A stretch of 64,000 nucleotides of DNA, taken from contig JADJCH010000017.1 in assembly GCA_016703325.1 (NCBI GenBank), positions 62,001 through 126,000 of the forward strand. The letters run 5' to 3'. The DNA comes from Burkholderiales bacterium. Lineage in GTDB: Bacteria; Pseudomonadota; Gammaproteobacteria; Burkholderiales; Burkholderiaceae_C. Made by a program: the position numbers and the translations under genes. The notes beneath the pieces were generated by a model. The model ran no database searches. It saw nothing but the letters and a program-made list of their open reading frames with translations, and had not been told where the DNA came from. This document shows, piece by piece, positions 27,927 to 35,945 of the stretch (its first letter is position 1; the number at the start of each line of letters is the position of its first letter).

Positions 27927-28988
27927 TCAATCCGGCAGCCTGCGCCAGCCCAGCCGGTCCTCGGGCAGGCCGTACACCTCGATCAGCGCAGCGAGCAGGT
28001 GGTTGGCCACGGCCACCAGCACGTCGTCGTCGGCGGGCTCGGATTCGAGCAGGTATTCCCCACCCGGTTCGGCAGGCGGCTCGAAGCCGTGTTCAGCCAC
28101 CAGCACCCGCCGCGCCGCGGCCGACAGGCGCAGCTCCTCGGGCAGCTGGCTGTTGGATGCCAGCGCACAGACCAGCGAACCATCGTCCTGGGTGACGATG
28201 CTGGCCAGGTCGATGGGGCCATCGTCGCTGTCGAGCTGGATCATCAGGCCTTCGGCCTGCGGGTCCTCCATCATGGCGATCAGCGAGGCCACCAGGTCCA
28301 CGACGATCTGCGGCACCTCCTCATCGCCCGCTTCGAAGGCGTTGTCTTCGGCATCCGCCGAGCCGTCTTCGTAGGCTGGCGCGTCGCCCGCATCCTCCGC
28401 CGGGCGGGCATCCCATGCACCGAGATCCCGCAGCCGCGCCTGAAGGCTGCCGATCAGCCCGGCGAAATTGGCGTTGCGGTGCATCTCCGGCGTCAAGGTG
28501 TTCATGTCCTTGAGCAGTGACGTCAGCCCGGCGATCTGGTCACGGATGTCGTCATAGAGGTTCAGGTCGTCGGTGATGCCCTGCAGGTGGGTCAGGTCCC
28601 CGCTGCGCATGGCCTCGCTGAGCTCCTTCTTCTTGTCCTCCCAGTAGCGCACATACCGGAGGCGCCGCACCGCGTCGTAGATGTCCGCATCGCCCAGCAC
28701 CACCGGGAAGATGCGGTCGTGCACGTCCTTGTTCCTGGCGATCTCCACCAGCTCGAACATGGTGTTGGGCGAGGTCAGGTACTGGTCGCAGATCACCACC
28801 ACCACGCAGTGGCCGCGGCCGATCTCCTGCATGAAGCGGCCGATGCGGCCCTTGTAGCCGAGGTCGGCCTTGTCGCGCACGAAGGGAATGCCCTGCTCCT
28901 TCAGCGCGGCATCGATGGCGTCGACGATGCGTTCGCCCTCACCGCCCCACTTGTAGGAAAAATAGACCTGGGGTGAGTTGTCGCTCAT
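27927..28988 (-). CDS. TIR-domain protein with acidic linker and YbjN/T3SS-chaperone-like C-terminus
   Basis: A 353-residue protein. Residues 7-130 are a TIR domain: 'VYFSYKWGGEGERIVDAID', alpha-A to beta-B region 'GIPFVRDKADLGYKGRIGRF', and 'SPNTMFELVEIARN', where Glu79 is at the position of the catalytic glutamate of NAD-cleaving TIRs. Residues ~195-230 are very acidic. The last ~70 residues ('LVAEHGFEPPAEPGGEYLLE', 'VANHLLAALIEVYGLP') resemble YbjN/type III chaperone-like (TY-Chap) domains; that part is a weak match. No STAND or sirtuin domain is present. GAGGTGG precedes the ATG at 28988. It is the third gene of a cluster with a secreted protease and a membrane protein. Confidence 0.85.
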   Translation of the reverse strand: MSDNSPQVYFSYKWGGEGERIVDAIDAALKEQGIPFVRDKADLGYKGRIGRFMQEIGRGHCVVVVICDQYLTSPNTMFELVEIARNKDVHDRIFPVVLGDADIYDAVRRLRYVRYWEDKKKELSEAMRSGDLTHLQGITDDLNLYDDIRDQIAGLTSLLKDMNTLTPEMHRNANFAGLIGSLQARLRDLGAWDARPAEDAGDAPAYEDGSADAEDNAFEAGDEEVPQIVVDLVASLIAMMEDPQAEGLMIQLDSDDGPIDLASIVTQDDGSLVCALASNSQLPEELRLSAAARRVLVAEHGFEPPAEPGGEYLLESEPADDDVLVAVANHLLAALIEVYGLPEDRLGWRRLPD

Positions 28989-29026
28989 GGTCCACCTCGG
29001 GGTTGCCGCAGGCATGGCGGCGAGGT

Positions 29027-30553
29027 TCACTGTTGCGAGAAGCCGCTGAGCTCCTGCACGCCGTACTGCATCATCAGGTACTGCGCCCGCTCGAGATCGG
29101 ACAGGTCTTTGACGATGTCGTCCGGCCCGTACAGTGCGTAGGCCAGCAGCTTGCGCCCGGACACCGACACGTTCAGGTTCACCGACACCGGCATGCCACC
29201 GCGTTCCCGCCCGGCGAAGAAGTTGGCGCCCTGGGCGTACTCACTGCCTTCGTCGACGTTCATCGCCAGGGTGGCGGGCGACTTGTCCCAGGCCGCCAAT
29301 GGCAGGATCTTGTCGATGAAGGTGCGCCGCCCGGTCGTCCGGGCCTGCGCATGGGAGGCCGCCACCTGCACGCCGATCACCACGCGCGCCCGGCCGCTGG
29401 CGGTCATGGTTTCCAGCGTGCCGTGGCGGGCATCCCAGCTCAGGCGGGCCAGCGTGGGCACACCGAAGGTCGCGCCCGAGGCCGGGTCGTAGAAGATGTC
29501 GAAGGTCAGCGCAGCCAGCTCCTTCGCACCCACTGTCTGGCGGATGAAGGTGAGGTTGCCACTTTCATCCTTCCACCGGCCGCGCTGGCGCAGCAGGGCC
29601 TCCAGGTCCGCCAGCGACATGGTGCGCAGGCGCAACAAGGCACCCGACGCGGCACCTGCGCCGTCCGCCGCCGCACCCGCGGTGGTGGCGGTCACGCGCC
29701 CGGGCAGTTCCACGAACTTGGGCGGGTTGGCCAACAGGGCGCTGAAGTGCTGGGACCACTTGGAGGGCTGCGCAGGTGCCGCACCGCCTCGGGAAGGCAG
29801 CGCCGACAGGTACTTGTGCGTCGGGATGCTCCAGTTCAGACCCAGGTAACCATCCCGCATACCACCGTCGACGATGGCCACCACGCGGCCCTGCGGGTCG
29901 AGGATCGGCGCTCCCGACTGCCCGGGCTGCAACAGGCTGGCGACGCGGAAGATGGTGGCATTGCCGGTCGGGAAGCTCACGCCGGCAAACAGCTCACGCT
30001 TGCCTTGCACCTCGCTGTAGGCATCGTCCAGTGACATCGCCCAGCCCTGCCGCCCTTCGGTGAAGTGCACCGGGTAGCTGCCCAGCTTCTGCGTGGCCAG
30101 CGGGTAACCCACCACCCGGAACGGCCCCTTGTCCAGGTCCGGCTCCCGTTCGGCATGTTGCAGCGGTCGCAGCCCCAGCGGGCGCTCCAGTTTCAGCAGG
30201 GCCAGGTCCGGCTCATGGTGCACGCTGACCACCTTGGCCGGTGAGGTGCGCTGGGCCGCCTCACTGAACACATTCACCAGGTTGCAGCCGGCCACCGAGT
30301 GCAGCGTGGTGACCACATGGCCCTCGTCGCGCCAGACGAAGCCACTGGAGGCCCGCGCGGCCCCACCCGCCTCGCGGCAGAGCACCTGCACCACCGAGTC
30401 GTAGAAGCCACGCACCGACTGCGCCGGCGCCGCCGCGGGCCACAGCCCGACCAGGGTTGCTCCGAGCAGGCCCGGCGCGGCGAAAGGGCTTCGCCGGCGT
30501 GGGCCAGGGCCAGCGCGCCCCAGGTCCGACGGGCTGGCAGCAAACGGGGTCAT
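29027..30553 (-). CDS. Secreted trypsin-like serine peptidase with extra C-terminal domain
   Basis: A 508-residue protein. Basic N-terminus (RRR at 20-21) and a hydrophobic core ending 'AAPAQ' near 45 look like a Sec signal peptide. The S1-type protease domain spans ~50-250 with the full triad: His85 in 'VVTTLHSVAGC', Asp116 in 'HEPDLALLKL', Ser213 in 'PGQSGAPILDP'. No PDZ domain follows; instead ~250 residues of unrecognised sequence, with 'LTFDIFYDPASGATFGVPTL' region beta-rich. Its ATG overlaps the stop of the upstream gene (ATGA), so translation is coupled. CAGGAG lies eight bases before the start. Confidence 0.85.
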   Translation of the reverse strand: MTPFAASPSDLGRAGPGPRRRSPFAAPGLLGATLVGLWPAAAPAQSVRGFYDSVVQVLCREAGGAARASSGFVWRDEGHVVTTLHSVAGCNLVNVFSEAAQRTSPAKVVSVHHEPDLALLKLERPLGLRPLQHAEREPDLDKGPFRVVGYPLATQKLGSYPVHFTEGRQGWAMSLDDAYSEVQGKRELFAGVSFPTGNATIFRVASLLQPGQSGAPILDPQGRVVAIVDGGMRDGYLGLNWSIPTHKYLSALPSRGGAAPAQPSKWSQHFSALLANPPKFVELPGRVTATTAGAAADGAGAASGALLRLRTMSLADLEALLRQRGRWKDESGNLTFIRQTVGAKELAALTFDIFYDPASGATFGVPTLARLSWDARHGTLETMTASGRARVVIGVQVAASHAQARTTGRRTFIDKILPLAAWDKSPATLAMNVDEGSEYAQGANFFAGRERGGMPVSVNLNVSVSGRKLLAYALYGPDDIVKDLSDLERAQYLMMQYGVQELSGFSQQ

Positions 30554-31332
30554 CGTCCGGCTCCTGAAGCGGTGGGAGAAGTGTTCCGGCCTGAAGGCGC
30601 AGCGGTGTCCCGGCCCAGCTCGCACACCAGCAGGTGGGCCGCCTCCAGAGCGCCGGCCTGCTGAGCGGCAGGCAGCTGGGCGATGCGCTCGGCCACCACC
30701 CGGTACGGCCCCTTTTCATCCACCCAGGCCTCCAGCGTGGCCGCCACCCGGCCGCCAAAACGCCGCGGCGCCAGGTCGGCACAGAGGTTGGCCTGGACCG
30801 CGGTGGCCATCAGCCCCGGTCGCAGCGCCCCCGCGTCCGACGCGGCAGCCACCGGAGTGGCCGCGGCATCCTTGTCGAACTTGAGCTCGGCCGGGGTGAT
30901 GCCGGTGCGCTCGTGCACCATCAGCTGCGCGGCCAGCACCGGGTTGTCGGGAAAGGCCTGCTGCCAGCGCGCCAGCTGCTGCTGCGGTGGCTGGGCGATC
31001 GGGTTGTTCACCCGCACCCACTGCCCCAGCAGCACCCCGGCCACCGCCGCCAGCCCGAACGTGCCGATGCGCAGCCCGTTGATCTGCACCTTGGCGACGA
31101 TGGCCAGCTTCGACTCGCCCCGGCTCTCCAGCCCCAGGAAAACCGCCAGCAGCGACACCAGCGCCCCCACCACGATGGCCACCACCGGCGACGTCGCCAG
31201 CCCCACCACCACCCCCAGCAGCAACCCCAGGCCGGCGCCGGAGAGCACATCGCCCAGCACACTGTTGCGTGGTGCCACCAGACGATTCGCCCCGGCGCGG
31301 GGCTCTTCGGGAGCAGGTTCCATGCGCTGCAT
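30550..31332 (-). CDS. Three-helix membrane protein with a soluble C-terminal domain
   Basis: About 260 residues; no family recognised. Residues ~25-100 contain three hydrophobic helices ('LSGAGLGLLLGVVVGLAT', 'PVVAIVVGALVSLLAVFLGL', 'LAAVAGVLLGQWV'), the first two Gly-rich and closely spaced like a small channel or glycine-zipper hairpin. The C-terminal ~150 residues are soluble, with 'VHERTGITPAELKFDK' and two cysteines (in 'ANLCADL' and 'LLVCELG'). It overlaps the trypsin-like gene by four bases. ATGs at 31332 and 31323 are both possible. With the protease and TIR it forms a putative operon. Confidence 0.7.
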   Translation of the reverse strand: MQRMEPAPEEPRAGANRLVAPRNSVLGDVLSGAGLGLLLGVVVGLATSPVVAIVVGALVSLLAVFLGLESRGESKLAIVAKVQINGLRIGTFGLAAVAGVLLGQWVRVNNPIAQPPQQQLARWQQAFPDNPVLAAQLMVHERTGITPAELKFDKDAAATPVAAASDAGALRPGLMATAVQANLCADLAPRRFGGRVAATLEAWVDEKGPYRVVAERIAQLPAAQQAGALEAAHLLVCELGRDTAAPSGRNTSPTASGAGR

Positions 31333-31432
31333 GCTGGACCTGAGCCCTGGGAATGGCAAGCTTTTTTGCAGCTTGGGCCCTCCCAGGGAAACCCCGGGGA
31401 TGGCGCGTTCCTACCCCTGGCCCTCATGGCTT

Positions 31433-31450
31433 GCCCGGTGAGCACCGGGC
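31433..31450 (-). terminator. Hairpin downstream of vapC, terminator-like
   Basis: GCCCGGTG-AG-CACCGGGC is a perfect 8-bp inverted repeat about 50 bases past the PIN toxin stop and about 100 bases before the membrane-protein gene. No T-run follows. It separates the two minus-strand transcription units. Confidence 0.4.
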
Positions 31451-31498
31451 TGCCACGTTGCCGTGAACCCCGCGCTGTCGATGGACCGCCGTCCACCG

Positions 31499-31909
31499 TC
31501 AGGACGGGTCAGCGGTCCCCTGGGCATACGGGTCGAGCACGCCGAGCCCGTTCACCCGGGCAAAGTCCCTGACGTTGCGGGTCACCAGGGTCAAGCCGGC
31601 GGTGATGGCGCTGGCCGCGATCACGGCGTCCGGCAACTTGATCGGCAGTTCGGTGCGCAGCGCGACGCTGCGGTCGACCACGGCCTCATCCAGGTTGATT
31701 CGCTCGAAACAACCCAGGAGCTGCAAGGCATCGGCACGGCTGCGCTCCGAATGGCCTCGCCAGCCCAGCACCTCGATCCAGGTGATCACCGAGATCGCAG
31801 AGCCCTCCACGAAGCAGGCCTCCATGCGCTCCAGGAATCCCGCAGACGAGTCCGCATTGAGATAGCCCATGACGGCGTTGCTGTCGAGCAGCCAACGCAG
31901 CGGTTTCAC
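31499..31909 (-). CDS. PIN-domain ribonuclease toxin (VapC-like)
   Basis: A 136-residue PIN domain. Acidic metal ligands are visible: Asp in 'LLDSNAVMGYLN', Glu in 'ITWIEVLGW', Asp in 'LPDAVIAASAI' and a last polar position in 'LVTRNVRDF'. VapC-type toxins cleave tRNA or rRNA when their antitoxin is degraded. The gene starts with GTG at 31909, overlapping the antitoxin stop (GTGA), which is the usual coupled layout. Confidence 0.88.
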   Translation of the reverse strand: MKPLRWLLDSNAVMGYLNADSSAGFLERMEACFVEGSAISVITWIEVLGWRGHSERSRADALQLLGCFERINLDEAVVDRSVALRTELPIKLPDAVIAASAITAGLTLVTRNVRDFARVNGLGVLDPYAQGTADPS

Positions 31910-32151
31910 AGCTCACGGCCCCACTCGTCGCGCTGCGCCTGCATCTCCTGCGCGAGAACCGCCGGACTGCGGTGTGGAAAGCTCGCCCGCGCAGCGCGTG
32001 CCACGGCCAGGATGTCGTCGGCCGGTTTCACTGCCTCGTGATCGTCGAGCAGCACGATCAGCCGCGCATGGCGCGCCGTGGCAGGCAGTTGGAGACTGCG
32101 CACATCGATGCGGTGATCGACGATGGAGGCTTCCAGTTCGATGGCGACCAT
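31906..32151 (-). CDS. Antitoxin partner of the PIN toxin
   Basis: An 81-residue small protein directly before and overlapping the PIN toxin. N-terminal part 'SLQLPATARHARLIVLLDD' is beta-rich; the C-terminal half, with 'DILAVARAARASFPHRSPAV' and 'EMQAQRDEWGREL', is amphipathic and would wrap the toxin. It is not an obvious AbrB, MetJ or Phd sequence but matches the short antitoxins annotated beside such PIN toxins. Assignment rests mainly on position and size. Confidence 0.75.
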   Translation of the reverse strand: MVAIELEASIVDHRIDVRSLQLPATARHARLIVLLDDHEAVKPADDILAVARAARASFPHRSPAVLAQEMQAQRDEWGREL

Positions 32152-32408
32152 GGGCAGATCTCTTTGGTAGGGGATGGGGGCAGTCTATCCGGGCTGTGCC
32201 GACGCTGGGCAAGGACGGAGTAGCAAGGAAGGAGTAGCCCTGACCAACGTGAGATCAAGCGGCGCTGTGGGAGCGTCAGGTCGCGCAGAGCGCTGCGACC
32301 ACTTCGCACGAGCGTCGATGCGACCTGAACACGAAATGCCGGTCCAATGGGACAATTTCAAACCGGCGCAGAAAACCCAAGAGGTCATCGCGCCGACCCC
32401 CTTGAACC

Positions 32409-33557
32409 ATGGAACGCATCCAGGCCATCAATCCCGACCGCATCCTCTGGTGCTGTGCCGACCGCGGCATCACCCCGGAGGCGATGGCGGCCGACCTGGG
32501 CTTGGCCGCGGCCACCCTGGAGCGGGCGCTGAGCGGAGGTGAAGGGCTGACGCTGGCCCAGCTGCGCAAGGTGGCCGAGTACTTCGGGCGCGGGTTGTTG
32601 TTCTTCCTGGACCCGGCGCCGGTGCAGGCCGAGCAGGTGCACACAACGGTTTTCCGCACGCTGGCGAACCAGAAGCCGGATCTGTCGGCAGCGCTGAAAA
32701 CACTGATCGAGCGCAGCGAACGCCAGCGGGACATTTACCTGAGCCTGCGCGAGGACCTGGGCGCAGAGGACTTCCCGGCCTTCGACCCGCCCGCGCTGGA
32801 CCGCCGGCAACCCGCCGCCGCTGCCGCAGCGGCCCGCCACTGGCTGGGTTTGGGCGAGCGCAACGACTTCGACAGCTACCGGCAGGCCATCGAGGCCCGG
32901 GGCGTCCTGGTGTTCCGCAGCAATGGCTACGCGGGCCGATGGCAGATCCCGAAGGACAGTCCGATCCTGGGCTTTTGCCTGTATCACCGCGAATGCCCGG
33001 TGATCGTGGTGAAGAAGCAGGCAGCCGAGGCCCAGCAGGTGTTCACGCTGATGCATGAGCTGGGGCACCTGCTGCTGCGCCAGACCAGCTCGATCGACGA
33101 TGAGCACGACCTGCACGCGGCACACGGCGACGAGCGCGAGGCCAATGCCTTCGCCGGCCACCTGCTGGTGCCGGATGCTTTCCTGAACGGCATCGACACC
33201 GCTGGCCGGCCGGCAGCGGTGGAGGAGTTCGACCGCTGGCTGGAGCCCCAGCGCCGCGCCTGGGGCGCGAGCGGCGAGGTGATTCTGCGCCGCCTGCTGG
33301 ATGCGGGCCGGCTGTCGGCTGAGGATTCCCGGGCCTATCGTGACTGGAAAGCCGGGCAGACCTTTGCGGAGGATGGCGGCGGCAACCGGGCCTGGCGGCA
33401 CCGGGAACCGCGGCACATCTTTGGCGACCGCTTCGTGCGCTCGGTGCTGGACGCGCTGGCAGCCCGCCAGATCAGCCTCGCCAAGGCCAGCAGCTACCTG
33501 GACGGGCTGAAGATCGCCGACCTGCACAAGCTGGAGCGCCACTGTGCAGGTGCTTGA
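32409..33557 (+). CDS. Xre-type HTH plus ImmA/IrrE zinc metallopeptidase
   Basis: A 382-residue protein. Residues ~20-60 are a helix-turn-helix of the Xre type ('ITPEAMAADLGLAAATLERA'); residues ~150-270 are an ImmA/IrrE peptidase with HELGH at 216-220 and a downstream Glu in 'DEREANAFAGHLLVP'. Such proteins cleave or sense a cognate repressor or antitoxin in mobile elements and TA pairs. The next gene overlaps its end by 14 bases. This COG2856 plus PIN-like arrangement is a known predicted toxin-antitoxin type, the ImmA-like protein acting as antitoxin. A GCCGGT/ACCGGC inverted repeat at 32338-32367 upstream may be its operator. Confidence 0.9.
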   Translation: MERIQAINPDRILWCCADRGITPEAMAADLGLAAATLERALSGGEGLTLAQLRKVAEYFGRGLLFFLDPAPVQAEQVHTTVFRTLANQKPDLSAALKTLIERSERQRDIYLSLREDLGAEDFPAFDPPALDRRQPAAAAAAARHWLGLGERNDFDSYRQAIEARGVLVFRSNGYAGRWQIPKDSPILGFCLYHRECPVIVVKKQAAEAQQVFTLMHELGHLLLRQTSSIDDEHDLHAAHGDEREANAFAGHLLVPDAFLNGIDTAGRPAAVEEFDRWLEPQRRAWGASGEVILRRLLDAGRLSAEDSRAYRDWKAGQTFAEDGGGNRAWRHREPRHIFGDRFVRSVLDALAARQISLAKASSYLDGLKIADLHKLERHCAGA

Positions 33558-34023
33558 CGCCTCAGCGGTCATCTGTGCCTGGGACAACTACCCGCCTGAG
33601 CAACTGCCGGGCATCTGGGACTGGCTGGCGGAAGAGATCCGCCTGACCCGGCTGGCGATTCCCGACGTCGCCCTGAACGAGGTGGGGCACAAGATCCCCG
33701 AATGTCGGGTGTGGCTGAAGGCACAGGAGATTCACGTCCTGCCGACCAGCGAAGCGGTGCTCCTGGAGGCCCTGCGACTCAAGACCCTGATCGGCGTCGA
33801 AAGTGAGCGCTACAACCCCAAGGGCGTGGACGAGAACGACCTGATCATCATCGCCGCGGCGCGGCTGCATGGCGCAGAACTGATCTCCAACGAGGCGCGT
33901 CAGACCGGGCAGCAGGTTGCAGCCAAGTGCAAGATTCCGGCGGTGTGCGCCATGGCCGAAGTCGATGTGACCTGCCTGAACTTCCTGGAATACCTGAAGC
34001 GCACAGGACGCATCTTCCGCTAA
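33544..34023 (+). CDS. DUF4411 family PIN-like protein (probable toxin)
   Basis: A 159-residue protein beginning with GTG at 33544 inside the preceding gene. PIN-like acidic residues: 'VLDASAVICAWDNYP' (first Asp), 'PDVALNEVGHKI' (Glu), 'KGVDENDLIIIAAARLHGAE' (Asp cluster) and 'ISNEARQ'. DUF4411 proteins are predicted ribonucleases coupled to ImmA/IrrE antitoxins; the 14-base overlap supports that pairing. Last gene of the defence/TA island. Confidence 0.88.
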   Translation: MQVLDASAVICAWDNYPPEQLPGIWDWLAEEIRLTRLAIPDVALNEVGHKIPECRVWLKAQEIHVLPTSEAVLLEALRLKTLIGVESERYNPKGVDENDLIIIAAARLHGAELISNEARQTGQQVAAKCKIPAVCAMAEVDVTCLNFLEYLKRTGRIFR

Positions 34024-34060
34024 GGTCACTGGCCGGGCGTCAGCCCAGAATGGAGACCCG

Positions 34061-35143
34061 ATGTCATCTCGCCTGCCCCTCCTGCGCGCGGCTGGTTCGA
34101 TCGCCGTCACCCTGGCCGGCCTGCTCTGCGCCACCGCCGCCACTGCACAGTCGCCCCGACCTGCCCCGGCAGCCTCAGCCCACGACGCCCCCGTCGCCAT
34201 CGACATCCCGCCCTGGTTCACCGAGAGCTTCCTGGACTTTCCGGAGGAGATGGCCGAGGCGGCCAAGGCCGGCAAGCGGCTGCTGGTCTATGTCGGCCAG
34301 GACGGCTGCCCCTACTGCCGGGAGCTGATGCAGACCAACTTCAGCCAGCGCGCCATCGTCGAGAAGACGCGGGCCCACTTCGTGGCCATCGCGCTCAACC
34401 TCTGGGGCGACCGGGAGCTGACCTGGCTGGACGGCAAGAAGACCACCGAGAAGGCGCTGGCCAAGGCGCTGAAGGTGCAGTTCACGCCGACGCTGCTGTT
34501 CATCGACCCGGCGAGTGCCCAGATCGTCGGCCGGCTCAACGGCTACCAGCCTCCGGAGCGCTTTTCCGCCGCGCTGGACCATGTGATCGCCCGTGGCGAG
34601 CGGCGCCAGCCGCTGGCGGAGTACCTGGCCGCGAATGTGAAGGAGACGGCGCGTGCCGAGCTGAATGAGCAGCCCTTCTTCCTGCCGCCGCCCTTCGACC
34701 TGCGGCGCAAGTCCGGCAGCCGGCCGCTGGCGGTGCTGTTCGAGACACGCCGCTGTGCGCCCTGCGACGAGATGCATCAGCAGGGTTTCCGCCGCCCGGA
34801 GGTGCAGGCGCAGCTGCGCCGGCTGGACGTGCTGCGTTTTGCGCTGAACGACCGCCGCGAAGTCACCACGCCGGACGGCCGGCGCCTGGCCGCCGAGGCC
34901 TGGGCGCGCGAGCTGGGGGTGGGCTTCACGCCGACGCTGGTGTTCTTCGACGCCGCCGGGCCGGCCAGCGCCGGGCGGGAGGTGTTCCGCCTGGACGGCT
35001 ACACCCGGCCCTTCCACCTGGCGACCTCGCTGGAGTACGTGGCCGAGCGCGCCTGGCAGCGCCAGCCGGAGTTCCAACGCTTCATCCGCGACAAGGCCGA
35101 CCGGCTGCGCGAGCGCGGGCAGGCGGTGGAGCTGTGGAAGTAG
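34061..35143 (+). CDS. Secreted protein with two thioredoxin-like domains
   Basis: A 360-residue protein with a signal peptide ending 'ATAATAQ' near residue 30. First thioredoxin-like domain carries the redox pair C83-P-Y-C86 ('GQDGCPYCREL', as in DsbA/SoxW types); the second has Cys-Ala-Pro-Cys near 232-235 ('RRCAPCDEMHQQGF'). Both contain the cis-Pro loop 'FTPTL'. Two-domain proteins of this kind reduce or shuffle periplasmic disulfides, possibly for cytochrome or sulfur-oxidation proteins; the partner is not visible here. Stands alone between convergent neighbours. Confidence 0.88.
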   Translation: MSSRLPLLRAAGSIAVTLAGLLCATAATAQSPRPAPAASAHDAPVAIDIPPWFTESFLDFPEEMAEAAKAGKRLLVYVGQDGCPYCRELMQTNFSQRAIVEKTRAHFVAIALNLWGDRELTWLDGKKTTEKALAKALKVQFTPTLLFIDPASAQIVGRLNGYQPPERFSAALDHVIARGERRQPLAEYLAANVKETARAELNEQPFFLPPPFDLRRKSGSRPLAVLFETRRCAPCDEMHQQGFRRPEVQAQLRRLDVLRFALNDRREVTTPDGRRLAAEAWARELGVGFTPTLVFFDAAGPASAGREVFRLDGYTRPFHLATSLEYVAERAWQRQPEFQRFIRDKADRLRERGQAVELWK

Positions 35144-35171
35144 CCCCGGGGACACTCCCTGCGGGCGGTCC

Positions 35172-35945
35172 TCAGGTGCCCAGCGGCACCGCGCGGCCAA
35201 TGTAGAGCACCGGCCCGGTGGGGCGGCCGATCGTCGAGCCGCCGGGGGGCTCGAGGGTGATCTCGAACAGCTGGTCCGTCTTCAGCGCGGGCAGGCGCTG
35301 CAGCGGCAGCGAGGTGACGCGGCCCGCGCTCACCAGGCCGAGAGAGCTGGGGCCGGCGGCATCGGGGGCCTTGGTCCAGAACTGCAGCACCCGGTCGGCC
35401 GGCACCTGGAGGTCGGCTTGAAGGGGCACCAGGCGCAGCTCGCCGCCCTGTCCTTGCCCCTGCCCTTGCCCCGGCAGATCTCGGGCCGCGGTCATCTCCA
35501 CCACCCAGCCATTGCCGCCTCCGTGCGGGTCCTGCAGCACGGCGACGTAGCGGATTTCCGGGGCGGGCGGCAGCGCCTGGCGCAGCGCCACGCTGCTGCC
35601 CAGCACCAGCACCGCCACCACCGCCACGCCGGACAGCCCCTGCCAGAAGCCCAGGCGCTGCCACCAGGGCGGCCGCGCAGCCGCCGGCCGCACGCCACCC
35701 GGCCGGGACGATGGCCTGGCCAACCGGGCTTCGAGGCGGGCCCAGCCGCCCTCGGGCAGGCGCTCGGCGGGCGAACTGCGGCGGGTCAGGCCAAGCAACC
35801 GGTCCTGCCAGTAGCCCACTTCGGCGCGCAGCCCGCCGTCGCCGGCCAGGGCACACTCGAAGGCCTGCTGCTCCTCGGCGGAGAGGGTGCCGAGCACGTA
35901 CTCGCCAGCGGCGGCACTGCGGTCCTCGGCGGTGTCGAGTTTCAT
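35172..35945 (-). CDS. Anti-sigma factor, RskA/anti-sigma-K type
   Basis: A 257-residue membrane protein. The N-terminal zinc-finger-like anti-sigma domain ('AAGEYVLGTLSAEEQQAFEC', residues ~10-35) is cytoplasmic, one helix near 105-125 ('GVAVVAVLVLGSSVALRQ') crosses the membrane, and the C-terminal RskA domain with 'VVEMTAARDLP', 'VLQFWTKAPD' and 'FEITLEPPGGS' is periplasmic. It holds the ECF sigma factor inactive until cleaved. ATG 35945 overlaps the sigma stop (ATGA). A Gly-Gln repeat (GQGQGQGQG) coded by TTGCCC-like hexamers at ~35450-35475 is a small slippage-prone tract. Confidence 0.92.
   Translation of the reverse strand: MKLDTAEDRSAAAGEYVLGTLSAEEQQAFECALAGDGGLRAEVGYWQDRLLGLTRRSSPAERLPEGGWARLEARLARPSSRPGGVRPAAARPPWWQRLGFWQGLSGVAVVAVLVLGSSVALRQALPPAPEIRYVAVLQDPHGGGNGWVVEMTAARDLPGQGQGQGQGGELRLVPLQADLQVPADRVLQFWTKAPDAAGPSSLGLVSAGRVTSLPLQRLPALKTDQLFEITLEPPGGSTIGRPTGPVLYIGRAVPLGT

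Noticed and set aside
29027..30553. Trypsin-like gene as DegP/HtrA
   Set aside because: No PDZ domain is visible after the protease domain and the C-terminus is unlike HtrA, so I do not use the deg name.
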